Positions 35,889 to 43,091 of a DNA stretch of 64,000 nt are shown here, in pieces; the stretch's first letter is position 1; every line of letters begins with the position of its first letter. Below the pieces are notes generated by a model. It worked only from the letters and a program-made list of their open reading frames with translations. It searched no databases and was not told the origin of the DNA. The DNA is from Myroides marinus (GTDB lineage: Bacteria > Bacteroidota > Bacteroidia > Flavobacteriales > Flavobacteriaceae), in the NCBI RefSeq assembly GCF_900109075.1, contig NZ_FNYS01000002.1:124001-188000 (forward strand), read 5' to 3'. Made by a program: the position numbers and the translations under genes.

Positions 35889-36092
35889 CTATAATGCCAG
35901 ATAGAACAATACCCACTCAAAAGCTAGCCCCATCACTAAACTTACTATAAAAGCAACTACATACTTCACAATACTCATTTTCTTCTGTTTTGCATCTTGA
36001 ATTACCCTATAAAGCAGTGTACCAAATATCGCTATAACAACACTAGATACTATCCACACCATAAAGAATTTACTCTCAAAATCTAAATCCAT
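35889..36092 (-). CDS. small two-helix membrane protein, unknown
   Basis: This 67-residue protein has helices near residues 9-29 and 42-64 and a basic loop DAKQKKMSIVK between them, which predicts both ends outside the cytoplasm. It starts with an acidic MDLDFESK. No family is recognised. It is on the same strand as, but about 100 bases upstream of, the 66-residue membrane protein gene. Confidence 0.55.
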   Translation of the reverse strand: MDLDFESKFFMVWIVSSVVIAIFGTLLYRVIQDAKQKKMSIVKYVVAFIVSLVMGLAFEWVLFYLAL

Positions 36093-36194
36093 ATCAACTT
36101 CTTTTTATTTACATAAAGATACACAATACTCTCCAAGATTACATTGTCATATTCTAGACAAAAACAGTACTTTTAGAAGCCTAAACACAACCAT

Positions 36195-36644
36195 ATGCTA
36201 AACATAGTAAGAACCAACTCAGACAACACTGATTTTCTCAACCTCATCACACACCTAGACCAATATCTACGAGTTTTAGATGGAGAAGATCATAGCTTCT
36301 TTGCCCAGTTTAACAAAGTAGATCACATTAATCACGTCATCGTTATATACCAAGACAACTTGGCTATAGCCTGTGGAGCGATAAAAGAATACGAAGTAGG
36401 TACGATGGAAGTCAAACGTATGTTTACCTCACCTGCTGCTCGTGGTAAGGGTATTGCTTCTACAGTATTAAGAGAACTAGAGCAGTGGAGTCTAGAGCTA
36501 GGATACACGCGATGTATCTTAGAGATGGGTAAACAACAGACTCAGGCAGAAATACTCTATCGCAAGAACAATTATACTGTAATCCCAAACTATGGTCAGT
36601 ACAAAGGAGTAGAGAGCAGTCTTTGTTTTGAAAAGTTGTTATAA
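36195..36644 (+). CDS. GNAT-family N-acetyltransferase
   Basis: This 149-residue acetyltransferase has acetyl-CoA motif A, KRMFTSPAARGKGIASTVL (about residues 74-92), and motif B, QTQAEILYRKNNYTVIPNYGQY. It is not closely similar to the other acetyltransferase in the window (33505-33978). The substrate is unknown; the family acts on amines, amino acids, antibiotics and proteins. It is a single plus-strand gene among minus-strand membrane genes. Confidence 0.88.
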   Translation: MLNIVRTNSDNTDFLNLITHLDQYLRVLDGEDHSFFAQFNKVDHINHVIVIYQDNLAIACGAIKEYEVGTMEVKRMFTSPAARGKGIASTVLRELEQWSLELGYTRCILEMGKQQTQAEILYRKNNYTVIPNYGQYKGVESSLCFEKLL

Positions 36645-36751
36645 AAGAACTTTGATAACTTTCACACTTTGTCAATATTTATTTGAAACATAACAGATTA
36701 ACACAAATCAAGTAAGTACCTTTACTTCAAATAATTATAGAACACAAGTCT

Positions 36752-36922
36752 ATGAATATTTACATTAAATCCATTATAGGTCTGCTAATCGCTTTTGCAA
36801 CCCTATACCTGCTAAAGCTAATGATTGGCTTTCACACAGAACCATTAGTGTATATAATGATTTTCGCACTATTAACACTAAACTTATACACAACCGAAAC
36901 TAATAAAAAGAAAAAGTCTTAG
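36752..36922 (+). CDS. small membrane protein, unknown
   Basis: This 56-residue ORF has two hydrophobic segments (about residues 6-24 and 30-46) and a charged lysine-rich tail ending in NKKKKS. The stop codon lies inside the following palindromic terminator, a tight fit that supports the ORF being real. TACCTTTA near 36717 is a weak -7 box. No family recognised. Confidence 0.55.
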   Translation: MNIYIKSIIGLLIAFATLYLLKLMIGFHTEPLVYIMIFALLTLNLYTTETNKKKKS

Positions 36923-36942
36923 AGTGTACTCTAAGACTTTTT
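36911..36942. terminator. bidirectional terminator
   Basis: AAAAAGTCTTAGAG and CTCTAAGACTTTTT form a perfect 14-bp stem with a 4-base loop. It contains the stop codon of the plus-strand 56-residue ORF and begins 1 base after the end of the minus-strand DUF3592 operon, so it serves both. Confidence 0.9.
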
Positions 36943-36943
36943 C

Positions 36944-37777
36944 CTATTTATTTCTACTTGTATTACTAAACCTACTAGCATCTACCCTCCTTACTCCCTT
37001 TCTATTCATTCCCATATTCTTGATTCCATCGCCATAGATATTCTTTAGATATGCCCAGATAGCCATAGTTAATACTAATGTAAAGAATACCAATATCACA
37101 TTCACCCACATTGGCTTTTCCTCACCATTAAACAGAGCATAAATCATAGCTCCATCAAACAAAATCATAAATAAAGGCAAGATAACCGCTAGACCTATAA
37201 TCACACCGATATCCTTATATCTAGTCATCGACCAGTTCATCGCATAGATTATCATCCCTATAAATAGATATACCAGTATAGCTATCATCGCTCCGAAAGC
37301 AAGAATCAGAGCCACTGTGCCTAGCCCAAAGGTAGTCACACGATCATTCACCTCATCGTAATACACTGTGTGTTTATCTCCTAAAGTAGGCCTCCCACTA
37401 CTAGAGTAGTCCAGCTCATATTCTACCACCTCTCCACTATGTGTAGTGAAGTGTACTGTAGGTGTATACATCGTAGTATATCCATTATCATCCGAGTTAC
37501 GACTCTCATAGCTAGTGAATGACACCACCTTAGCCTCATATTTATCCCCATTAGACACCGTCTGTACCTTAGATACTAACATCATAGATAAGGCTACCGT
37601 TCCACCTATAGCTAAAGAAGAAATAGAAGCTACGATAAGATAAATATAACCCGCTGCTACACATCCTATTTTCTCATTTTTACCACTATAGGTACGCTTC
37701 AGTATCTTATAAGTCAACCATATCGTATATGCTATACCTAATACTAACGCTATCTGATTTACTCTCACCTCACTCAT
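36944..37777 (-). CDS. DUF3592-type membrane protein (paralogue 1)
   Basis: This 277-residue protein has a first helix (about 8-26), a basic segment ending in EKIGC, a second helix (44-70), then a soluble beta-rich domain (about 74-152) whose pattern (KYEAKVV ... PTVHFTTHSGEVVEYE ... LGDKHTVYYDEVND) matches DUF3592, then three more helices and a basic C-terminal tail. DUF3592 lies outside the cytoplasm in this topology. Function of the family is unknown. It is the last gene of a minus-strand operon of homologues, 2 bases after paralogue 2. Confidence 0.75.
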   Translation of the reverse strand: MSEVRVNQIALVLGIAYTIWLTYKILKRTYSGKNEKIGCVAAGYIYLIVASISSLAIGGTVALSMMLVSKVQTVSNGDKYEAKVVSFTSYESRNSDDNGYTTMYTPTVHFTTHSGEVVEYELDYSSSGRPTLGDKHTVYYDEVNDRVTTFGLGTVALILAFGAMIAILVYLFIGMIIYAMNWSMTRYKDIGVIIGLAVILPLFMILFDGAMIYALFNGEEKPMWVNVILVFFTLVLTMAIWAYLKNIYGDGIKNMGMNRKGVRRVDASRFSNTSRNK

Positions 37778-37779
37778 AC

Positions 37780-38535
37780 TTATCTCTTTTTACGTCTATT
37801 ACTTCTACGCGTCCATTCCACATTCTTTGGACCTTTATTACTATTCACCTCATGAGTTGTCTTATCACTCATTTGCATAGACTGATTTGCAGTCTGTCTA
37901 GTACGTTCCCCTTTATCATTAGACTTACTTCGTTTATTCCCCTTATTTCCTTTGTTACTTTTACTTTCTGTACTCTCTAAGCTAAAGATGCGATCGTCTA
38001 TCATAATCTTCACATACATCAGTGTACCTGCAGTCATGATAAGGATAAAAAATATCAGCAATACAGACAGCGCTATCTTATCTAGGTTGATACACAATGC
38101 ATAGATTAATGCACCATTAAACATCAGCATCACTATAGGTACCACTATCCCCAGTCCTAACATACGAGCTAACTGATTATACCTCTTCATATCCCACCCC
38201 ATACCATATATCATCACTCCTATAAACGTAAATACCAGTACAGCTGTCATCGTACCGTAAGTAATAAACTTAGCTACCAATATCATATCTACATAGAGCT
38301 GTCCACTGAGTACTAAACTCAAGTTGCGTATAAAAGCACTGCCAAAAGCTACTGCTCCTAGTATGGTCAGAAAGAATAACCCTCCCATAATTAAGAACAC
38401 CCTTATCACATCTAGACACCCCGCCTTCTCTTTTCGACCATTCGTTGTCCGTTTTACTATCCTAGCTGTTAACCACCCAATGTATAACAGCCCTAGTATA
38501 ATAGACCACTGATTATAAACTATATCTTCTATCAT
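37780..38535 (-). CDS. DUF3592-family membrane paralogue lacking the DUF3592 domain (paralogue 2)
   Basis: This 251-residue protein aligns with paralogue 1 in all helices: the N-terminal WSIILGLLYIGWLTARIVKRT, KEKAGC, then IGVMIYGMGWDMKRY and FNGALIYAL (compare IGMIIYAMNWSMTRY and FDGAMIYAL). The soluble domain between helix 2 and helix 3 is replaced by a short link (SGQLYVDMILVAKF). A hydrophilic tail of about 60 residues, rich in Lys, Arg, Asn and Ser, follows. The frame is open, so it is an in-frame loss of a domain, not decay. It is 5 bases after paralogue 3. Confidence 0.72.
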   Translation of the reverse strand: MIEDIVYNQWSIILGLLYIGWLTARIVKRTTNGRKEKAGCLDVIRVFLIMGGLFFLTILGAVAFGSAFIRNLSLVLSGQLYVDMILVAKFITYGTMTAVLVFTFIGVMIYGMGWDMKRYNQLARMLGLGIVVPIVMLMFNGALIYALCINLDKIALSVLLIFFILIMTAGTLMYVKIMIDDRIFSLESTESKSNKGNKGNKRSKSNDKGERTRQTANQSMQMSDKTTHEVNSNKGPKNVEWTRRSNRRKKR

Positions 38536-38540
38536 CTCAA

Positions 38541-39410
38541 TTATAAATGTCTTTGATTACTCCTATCTTGAACATTCTGAAGCTCTCTTATTCTACCTTC
38601 TAAAGTACGAGATTTCACGTAACTCTTTACTAGATCACCATACTCTCTCCTGTACTTATCTATATTAATAAGCACATAGATATAGCCTATCATAAAAGCT
38701 CCAAAAACTACTGAAAGAAAAATATACCTCGTGCGTTCATCTCCCAAATTACTACCATCTACAATGAGTCTGTACAAAAAAGCTGACTCTAAAACCAACA
38801 TAAGTAGAGGTATAAACAAGAACACCCCAACATTAACTACTACTTTCCAAAAACGAATAGTAGAAATCCCTACACTATATCCTATCACATTCAAAAACAA
38901 AGCTAAGGCAAAGTATAATATACCAGCTAATATCAGAATCAATGCCAGACTACCTAGACTAAATGTAGTCGTAATACCCGTGGCCTCATTATAGTAAACT
39001 TCATATAGCTTACCCATCTTAGGAACCTTATTACTACCTATCTCGAATGTATAAGTAATCGGTTTATAATTTTTTGTTGTGAACCCTAACACTGTCCTAT
39101 AACTAGATCTATAGCTTTTTGTCTTTTCGTCGTAGTGCTCCGTACGTACATAGTTCACTACACTAGCTACATACTTATCACCACTATAGATAGTCTCTGC
39201 CTTATCCACAAGTTTTGATACTAAGACAATATTACCTCCTAACCCTACACAAGTCAGCACCCATACACCAAAGAAGGTACCTCCTGTTAAAAAGCATCCT
39301 AATCCATCCCCTTCTTTTGACCTTGCATTCATCCGTATGATAAATAAAGTCCCTACTACAGCAGCTACTATAGTACATCCTATCCACACATTCTTATATT
39401 CTTCTATCAT
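38541..39410 (-). CDS. DUF3592-type membrane protein (paralogue 3)
   Basis: This 289-residue member of the family has helices at about 8-25 and 42-67, the extracytoplasmic DUF3592-like domain (about 75-150, YVASVVNYVRTEH ... YEVYYNEATG) and three C-terminal helices. The conserved Gly-Cys before helix 2 is kept (GLGCFLTGG). The tail is charged and predicted to be partly coiled (TLEGRIRELQNVQD). It lies 5 bases upstream of paralogue 2 and 30 bases after paralogue 4 in transcription order. Confidence 0.75.
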   Translation of the reverse strand: MIEEYKNVWIGCTIVAAVVGTLFIIRMNARSKEGDGLGCFLTGGTFFGVWVLTCVGLGGNIVLVSKLVDKAETIYSGDKYVASVVNYVRTEHYDEKTKSYRSSYRTVLGFTTKNYKPITYTFEIGSNKVPKMGKLYEVYYNEATGITTTFSLGSLALILILAGILYFALALFLNVIGYSVGISTIRFWKVVVNVGVFLFIPLLMLVLESAFLYRLIVDGSNLGDERTRYIFLSVVFGAFMIGYIYVLINIDKYRREYGDLVKSYVKSRTLEGRIRELQNVQDRSNQRHL

Positions 39411-39440
39411 ATTTACTCTACTATTGTGTCAAGGCATCAA

Positions 39441-40172
39441 TCACCTCAACTTAAACTCCTCTATCCACTCCTTAATATTTGTTCTAAATGCCCTTACTGT
39501 CAAATACGTAGAGATAACCAGATATACTATAATCATCGCCCAAGAATAGTGATATCCACTAAATATCAATAGACATATACACAACTGTATAAGAATAAAT
39601 GCAGAGACTTTAACCATCGCTAAACACATCTCCATATCTACCCATCTATACCGTATCTTAATAGGCATGATACTATACAGCAATAAACCTAACGTAAAAT
39701 ATAGAGCGATTACTAACACTGCTAGCACCACAGCACCACCGATTATAGTCTGTCCATCTAGCACATAAGTACGCTTACTTTCTTTATTATAATATACCGT
39801 ATATGTACTCCCTATCACAGGCTTTACTAGACTCGTAGTTCTCGGACTATACTCGATACTGTCCCCAGCTACAGTTCTAAACTCATAGAAAGGAAAATAA
39901 GTAGTAGTTCCCCACTTGCCTGTTCCATTCTGATTTACATAATAATCTGTTAGTACAGCAGTGTATTTATCTGTCTGAGTTAATAGCCACTTAGTATATT
40001 GCACTTCTTTGATTGTATATTGACCAAGCCCAAGAGCCATCGCAGTCATAAATAGAATAAACAGACGTGTCCCGCTAGCTCCATCTCTAACATATATCCC
40101 TTCGCGTTTATGTATAGCTGGCACTCTATACACCAGCCATCCTATAATAACAATACCTATCAGTACTAACAT
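39441..40172 (-). CDS. DUF3592-type membrane protein (paralogue 4)
   Basis: This 243-residue member has an N-terminal helix (residues 2-16), a short basic link, a helix at 30-50, a soluble domain (about 60-137, KYTAVLTDYYVNQNG ... GSTYTVYYNKESK) and three C-terminal helices. It is shorter at both ends than paralogues 1 and 3 and lacks the Gly-Cys motif before helix 2. Its ATG starts 2 bases after the stop of the 51-residue ORF, so it is probably translationally coupled to it. Confidence 0.73.
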   Translation of the reverse strand: MLVLIGIVIIGWLVYRVPAIHKREGIYVRDGASGTRLFILFMTAMALGLGQYTIKEVQYTKWLLTQTDKYTAVLTDYYVNQNGTGKWGTTTYFPFYEFRTVAGDSIEYSPRTTSLVKPVIGSTYTVYYNKESKRTYVLDGQTIIGGAVVLAVLVIALYFTLGLLLYSIMPIKIRYRWVDMEMCLAMVKVSAFILIQLCICLLIFSGYHYSWAMIIVYLVISTYLTVRAFRTNIKEWIEEFKLR

Positions 40173-40174
40173 TA

Positions 40175-40330
40175 CTACTCTACTCTATTATTAAATCCAT
40201 GTGTACTACTCTCAGCTCTAGCTCTATCGATTACATTCACTTCAGACCTTTCTTCATTCTGTGTCGACTGAGTTACTTCATTAAGCTGCTCTTCACTATT
40301 TAGGGGTTTCTGATGTCTATCATAACTCAT
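40175..40330 (-). CDS. small hydrophilic ORF in the DUF3592 operon
   Basis: This 51-residue ORF starts at ATG 40330, 21 bases after the 230-residue membrane gene, and ends (TAG TAA) 2 bases before paralogue 4. It has no hydrophobic segment and is rich in Glu, Asn, Ser and Arg. In composition it resembles the hydrophilic tail of paralogue 2, so it could be a detached tail or a small soluble partner. Tight spacing on both sides is the main evidence that it is translated. Confidence 0.5.
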   Translation of the reverse strand: MSYDRHQKPLNSEEQLNEVTQSTQNEERSEVNVIDRARAESSTHGFNNRVE

Positions 40331-40351
40331 TTCTTGTAAGAACTGCTCGTA

Positions 40352-41044
40352 TTATTTCTTTTTCTGTAATGCTGCATGTTTAAGATCAATATCTCGAAGA
40401 CCTACACGGGCATAGCGTCTCGTCCATTTATGTTTCTGTACAGGGTCTGCATCCTTATTTTGATCTAAAAAACCTGTTTTAAAATAGATATAACATCCTA
40501 ATGCGCTTATTCCTAAAACAATTAAAATATCGAGAGCTTCAGACAATGTCTTCGCTTTAAAAAAACCATAGATACAACCAAACAGAAAAAATAAAAGTAC
40601 ACCAGGTATACCTACTTTTGTAAATAGCCAGTTTCCCGCTTTAACAAAAGGTCCAGTAATTAAATCATAAAAAAGAACTTTCTCTCTCCCCAAAGCATAA
40701 CTACATAACGCACTGATAAAGATGAACTCTACGGCCAATACAGCCGCGTAAAACAAGACGTAAATCAAACTCAATAGTAAATAATCATCTCCATAAAACA
40801 AAGAGATAACATGTTTCTTAAAAACTAAAAAACTAAACAGTGCAATATTATAGATTACATGTAATACGATCATCCCAACAACTACGGGTAACCAAACTGC
40901 ACGCCTATTTTCCTTTTTAAAGAGACTTCGTTGTAAGAAACGATATGACATCTTGTTTGCTAACCAGAACCACAATACTAACAACAATATATCTACTCCT
41001 ATCGAATCTATTCCTCCCTCTACTAATATGTTGATAATATTCAT
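40352..41044 (-). CDS. multi-helix membrane protein, first gene of the DUF3592 operon
   Basis: This 230-residue protein has about five hydrophobic segments (near 10-30, 50-72, 88-115, 140-165 and 170-188) and a basic C-terminal tail (HKWTRRYARVG). It has no DUF3592 domain. The tail motif WTRR also occurs in the tail of paralogue 2, which hints at a shared partner or kinship. No family is recognised. It is the promoter-proximal gene of the minus-strand unit ending at 36944. Confidence 0.6.
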   Translation of the reverse strand: MNIINILVEGGIDSIGVDILLLVLWFWLANKMSYRFLQRSLFKKENRRAVWLPVVVGMIVLHVIYNIALFSFLVFKKHVISLFYGDDYLLLSLIYVLFYAAVLAVEFIFISALCSYALGREKVLFYDLITGPFVKAGNWLFTKVGIPGVLLFFLFGCIYGFFKAKTLSEALDILIVLGISALGCYIYFKTGFLDQNKDADPVQKHKWTRRYARVGLRDIDLKHAALQKKK

Positions 41045-41095
41045 ACTCTCTGTTATACTTTACTAAGCTTCTAAATATGTTAAAGACAATTTTAA

Positions 41096-41103
41096 CAAAT
41101 ATA
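41096..41103 (-). promoter_or_regulatory. -7 promoter box of the DUF3592 operon
   Basis: TATATTTG on the minus strand matches TAnnTTTG and lies 51 bases before the start of the 230-residue gene. No clear -33 TTG is present at the standard spacing. No other good promoter is seen within the operon. Confidence 0.5.
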
Positions 41104-41210
41104 ATCAACCTTACGTTAAAAAAGTACTGATTTAAAAGATTTTAGCCCTTTCGTTCGTCTAACTATTATATTATCCGTAACTTAATATATAATTTAAAAA
41201 CCACCCAATT

Positions 41211-41429
41211 ATGAAATATGTAAAAGAATTTTCTGCACTAGATTTCGATAGTAATATTCTAGTAGTAGACTTTAAAGACCATCAAATCGAAAACCCTATG
41301 GTACAGGTTTCGGAGATTATAGACGAGTTCGTATATCAGGTCAAACCATGTAAGATATTTATCTCTAAAGCTCACAATATCGATATCGCTACAGATGTCC
41401 CTTTTAGAGGTAGAATAGTGATCCGATAA
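41211..41429 (+). CDS. small soluble hypothetical protein
   Basis: This 72-residue protein has no signal peptide or membrane helix. It reads as alternating strands and one helix (VSEIIDEFVYQV) and ends in VPFRGRIVIR. I do not recognise a family. It is followed by a long hairpin and stands alone on the plus strand, divergent from the DUF3592 operon. Confidence 0.55.
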   Translation: MKYVKEFSALDFDSNILVVDFKDHQIENPMVQVSEIIDEFVYQVKPCKIFISKAHNIDIATDVPFRGRIVIR

Positions 41430-41454
41430 GGAAACAACATCAATATAAAATCAC

Positions 41455-41492
41455 AGAAGAGGTCATCAACAGTAATGTTGATGGCCTCTTCT
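41455..41492 (+). terminator. long hairpin after the 72-residue gene
   Basis: AGAAGAGG-T-CATCAACA pairs with TGTTGATG-G-CCTCTTCT (16 pairs, one mismatch). Only a weak T-run follows, so the hairpin is certain but the terminator role is likely rather than sure. Confidence 0.65.
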
Positions 41493-41543
41493 CTTATTGA
41501 TTCATTCTAACATCTGCACGATAGAGAAGATTACATCTTTATA

Positions 41544-41745
41544 AGGAGATTCTTTGGGTACGAGTTTGCTACGGTTTTGAAAACAGCCTCTTATCCCAAG
41601 TAAACACTAGTAATTACCGAACACTATCCAACCAAAAACAAAACAAAATAACAGTAAATACTAAATATCAGCAAGTTACACACAAATCCAATGTGTAGAA
41701 ATGGTCAAAAAGAGCATGCGGGGGCATTATCTCCAAATGAGGTCA
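41544..41745 (-). repeat. 202-bp dispersed intergenic repeat, copy B
   Basis: The reverse complement of this block aligns with 14817-15018 end to end without net gaps. Conserved parts are the first 15 bases, a central 13-base block and the last roughly 90 bases; the rest diverges but keeps length. Its orientation is opposite to copy A. It lies between the 72-residue gene and the 2H phosphoesterase gene, in about 420 bases of non-coding DNA. No reading frame, target-site duplication or terminal inverted repeat is evident. Confidence 0.8.
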
Positions 41746-41816
41746 TTATAGGTCATATCAACAGCTTAGATTACTTCTAGTCTTATTTTTTTTGAGTACT
41801 TTTATCCCGTTGTTAT

Positions 41817-41841
41817 TAGTTGTTACAGATCTATGATTCGT
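41817..41841 (+). repeat. 25-bp direct repeat, left copy, flanking the 2H phosphoesterase gene
   Basis: TAGTTGTTACAGATC plus TATGATTCGT matches 42481-42505 at 21 of 25 positions by hand. The two copies lie in the same orientation on either side of one gene. Confidence 0.5.
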
Positions 41842-41910
41842 AATTCGCAATATAGAAGAGGTGTCTCCAACTTATAACTGACAAATACATTTACCCATTA
41901 TCCCTAGATT

Positions 41911-42471
41911 ATGATAGCTAGATACTCCTTGTGTTTTCAACCTGATGAAATGACTATAGAAATAGTTAGACAAATGAAGCTAAGATTAGCTGATGAAATT
42001 GGTTGGTATAACAGTAAGAACTCTCTAGCTCATATGACTATCTCTAAGTTTCAGACAGATACAGTAGGCGTAAATAAGATTGCCGAATTAGTGAGACTAC
42101 AGTGTAGTACATTCACTCCTACTCCTGTAGTATTTAATGATTATGGGCAGTATCCTAATGGTGCTTTCTTCTTAGCTGTAGAGGCTGAGGCGCAAATCCC
42201 TCTACGCGAATATGCCAAAAAGGTGATGAGTAAGGTATCTCTACCTGATGTATATAAAAGTAACGAGCCTCATATGTCTATCGCTCGTAAATTAGATCCT
42301 GAGAGGCTTCAGCGTGCACTAACTTTTTTTGATAAACCTACTATCTCATTTATGTGTAATCAGGTAGCTCTTCGCCGCTTTAACCCGGACAGAAGACAGT
42401 ATGATATCATAGATATATTCCCATTTTTAGGACTACCGTCTACAGAACCAGAACAGTTATCGCTGTTTTAA
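41911..42471 (+). CDS. 2H phosphoesterase (2'-5' RNA ligase family)
   Basis: This 186-residue protein has the two His motifs of the 2H superfamily: HMTIS (near residues 41-45) and HMSIA (near residues 127-131), one in each half of the duplicated fold. Members act on 2',3'-cyclic phosphates or related RNA ends. It is similar in length to bacterial LigT/ThpR proteins, though more diverged. It is flanked by non-coding DNA and by a pair of 25-bp direct repeats. Substrate unknown. Confidence 0.85.
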   Translation: MIARYSLCFQPDEMTIEIVRQMKLRLADEIGWYNSKNSLAHMTISKFQTDTVGVNKIAELVRLQCSTFTPTPVVFNDYGQYPNGAFFLAVEAEAQIPLREYAKKVMSKVSLPDVYKSNEPHMSIARKLDPERLQRALTFFDKPTISFMCNQVALRRFNPDRRQYDIIDIFPFLGLPSTEPEQLSLF

Positions 42472-42480
42472 TTCTAGTTC

Positions 42481-42505
42481 TAGTTGTTGGGGATTTATGA
42501 TTCGT
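42481..42505 (+). repeat. 25-bp direct repeat, right copy
   Basis: TAGTTGTTGGGGATT plus TATGATTCGT begins 9 bases after the 2H phosphoesterase stop and mirrors the left copy at 41817-41841. Confidence 0.5.
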
Positions 42506-42566
42506 TACTGTAACTCTGAATTCGTGTTAAAAACTATCTAGTAAATCGTTTTTATTTTATTTTCCC

Positions 42567-42574
42567 TATTTTTG
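42567..42574 (+). promoter_or_regulatory. -7 promoter box of the CsaA-like gene
   Basis: TATTTTTG matches TAnnTTTG exactly, 22 bases before the start codon. No -33 TTG is evident. Confidence 0.5.
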
Positions 42575-42596
42575 GATTTAATCACAAATCTAAAAC

Positions 42597-42944
42597 ATGG
42601 AAAATAACAACAATACATTGACTTGGGATGAGTTTTCTAAGGTAGAGATGAGAGTCGGTACAATTATAGAGGCGGAAGTATTCGCTGAAGTGAGAAACCC
42701 TGCTTATAAATTAATAGTGGATTTCGGAGAAGAAATAGGTAAACGCAAATCTTCTGCTCAAATCACTAAACTATATACTCCAGAAGAACTTATCGGTAAA
42801 CAAGTGGTGGCTGTAGTAAACTTCCCTCCTAAACAAATAGCTACTCTTATGAGTGAATGCTTAGTCATGGGTGCTGTAGAAGGAAAAGAAGTAACTCTTA
42901 TGACTATGGATAAACCAACTAAAAATGGTTTAAGAATAGGATAA
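42597..42944 (+). CDS. csaA: tRNA-binding domain protein (CsaA-like)
   Basis: This 115-residue protein consists of a single tRNA-binding OB fold like that at the C terminus of methionyl-tRNA synthetase. WDEFSKVEMRVGTIIEAEVF near residues 10-29 and KQVVAVVNFPPKQIA near residues 68-82 are the family core; KSSAQIT is typical of CsaA. CsaA is a proposed chaperone or secretion helper in Bacillus; its exact role is unsettled. It has its own -7 box and terminator. A second copy of the same domain occurs in MetG in this window. Confidence 0.9.
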   Translation: MENNNNTLTWDEFSKVEMRVGTIIEAEVFAEVRNPAYKLIVDFGEEIGKRKSSAQITKLYTPEELIGKQVVAVVNFPPKQIATLMSECLVMGAVEGKEVTLMTMDKPTKNGLRIG

Positions 42945-43030
42945 GTTGATTGACAGTTTTCGGTGTACAGTTGGTAGATCGGATGTCTCTGATATAGGAT
43001 GACCATTATTGCTTAACAATATATGATCAT

Positions 43031-43067
43031 AAAAAAAGACTATTCAAGTGTTGAATAGTCTTTTTTT
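43031..43067. terminator. bidirectional terminator
   Basis: A perfect 17-bp stem (AAAAAAAGACTATTCAA and complement) with a 3-base loop lies between the convergent CsaA-like gene and the 552-residue gene, with A-run and T-run on its two sides. Confidence 0.92.
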
Positions 43068-43091
43068 ATAACTCTGAACAGAGTACAATAC

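Noticed and set aside
36195..41429. phage or antiphage defence island
   Set aside because: The membrane paralogues carry no nuclease, helicase, NTPase, TIR or reverse-transcriptase domain, and no integrase or tRNA attachment site is seen nearby.
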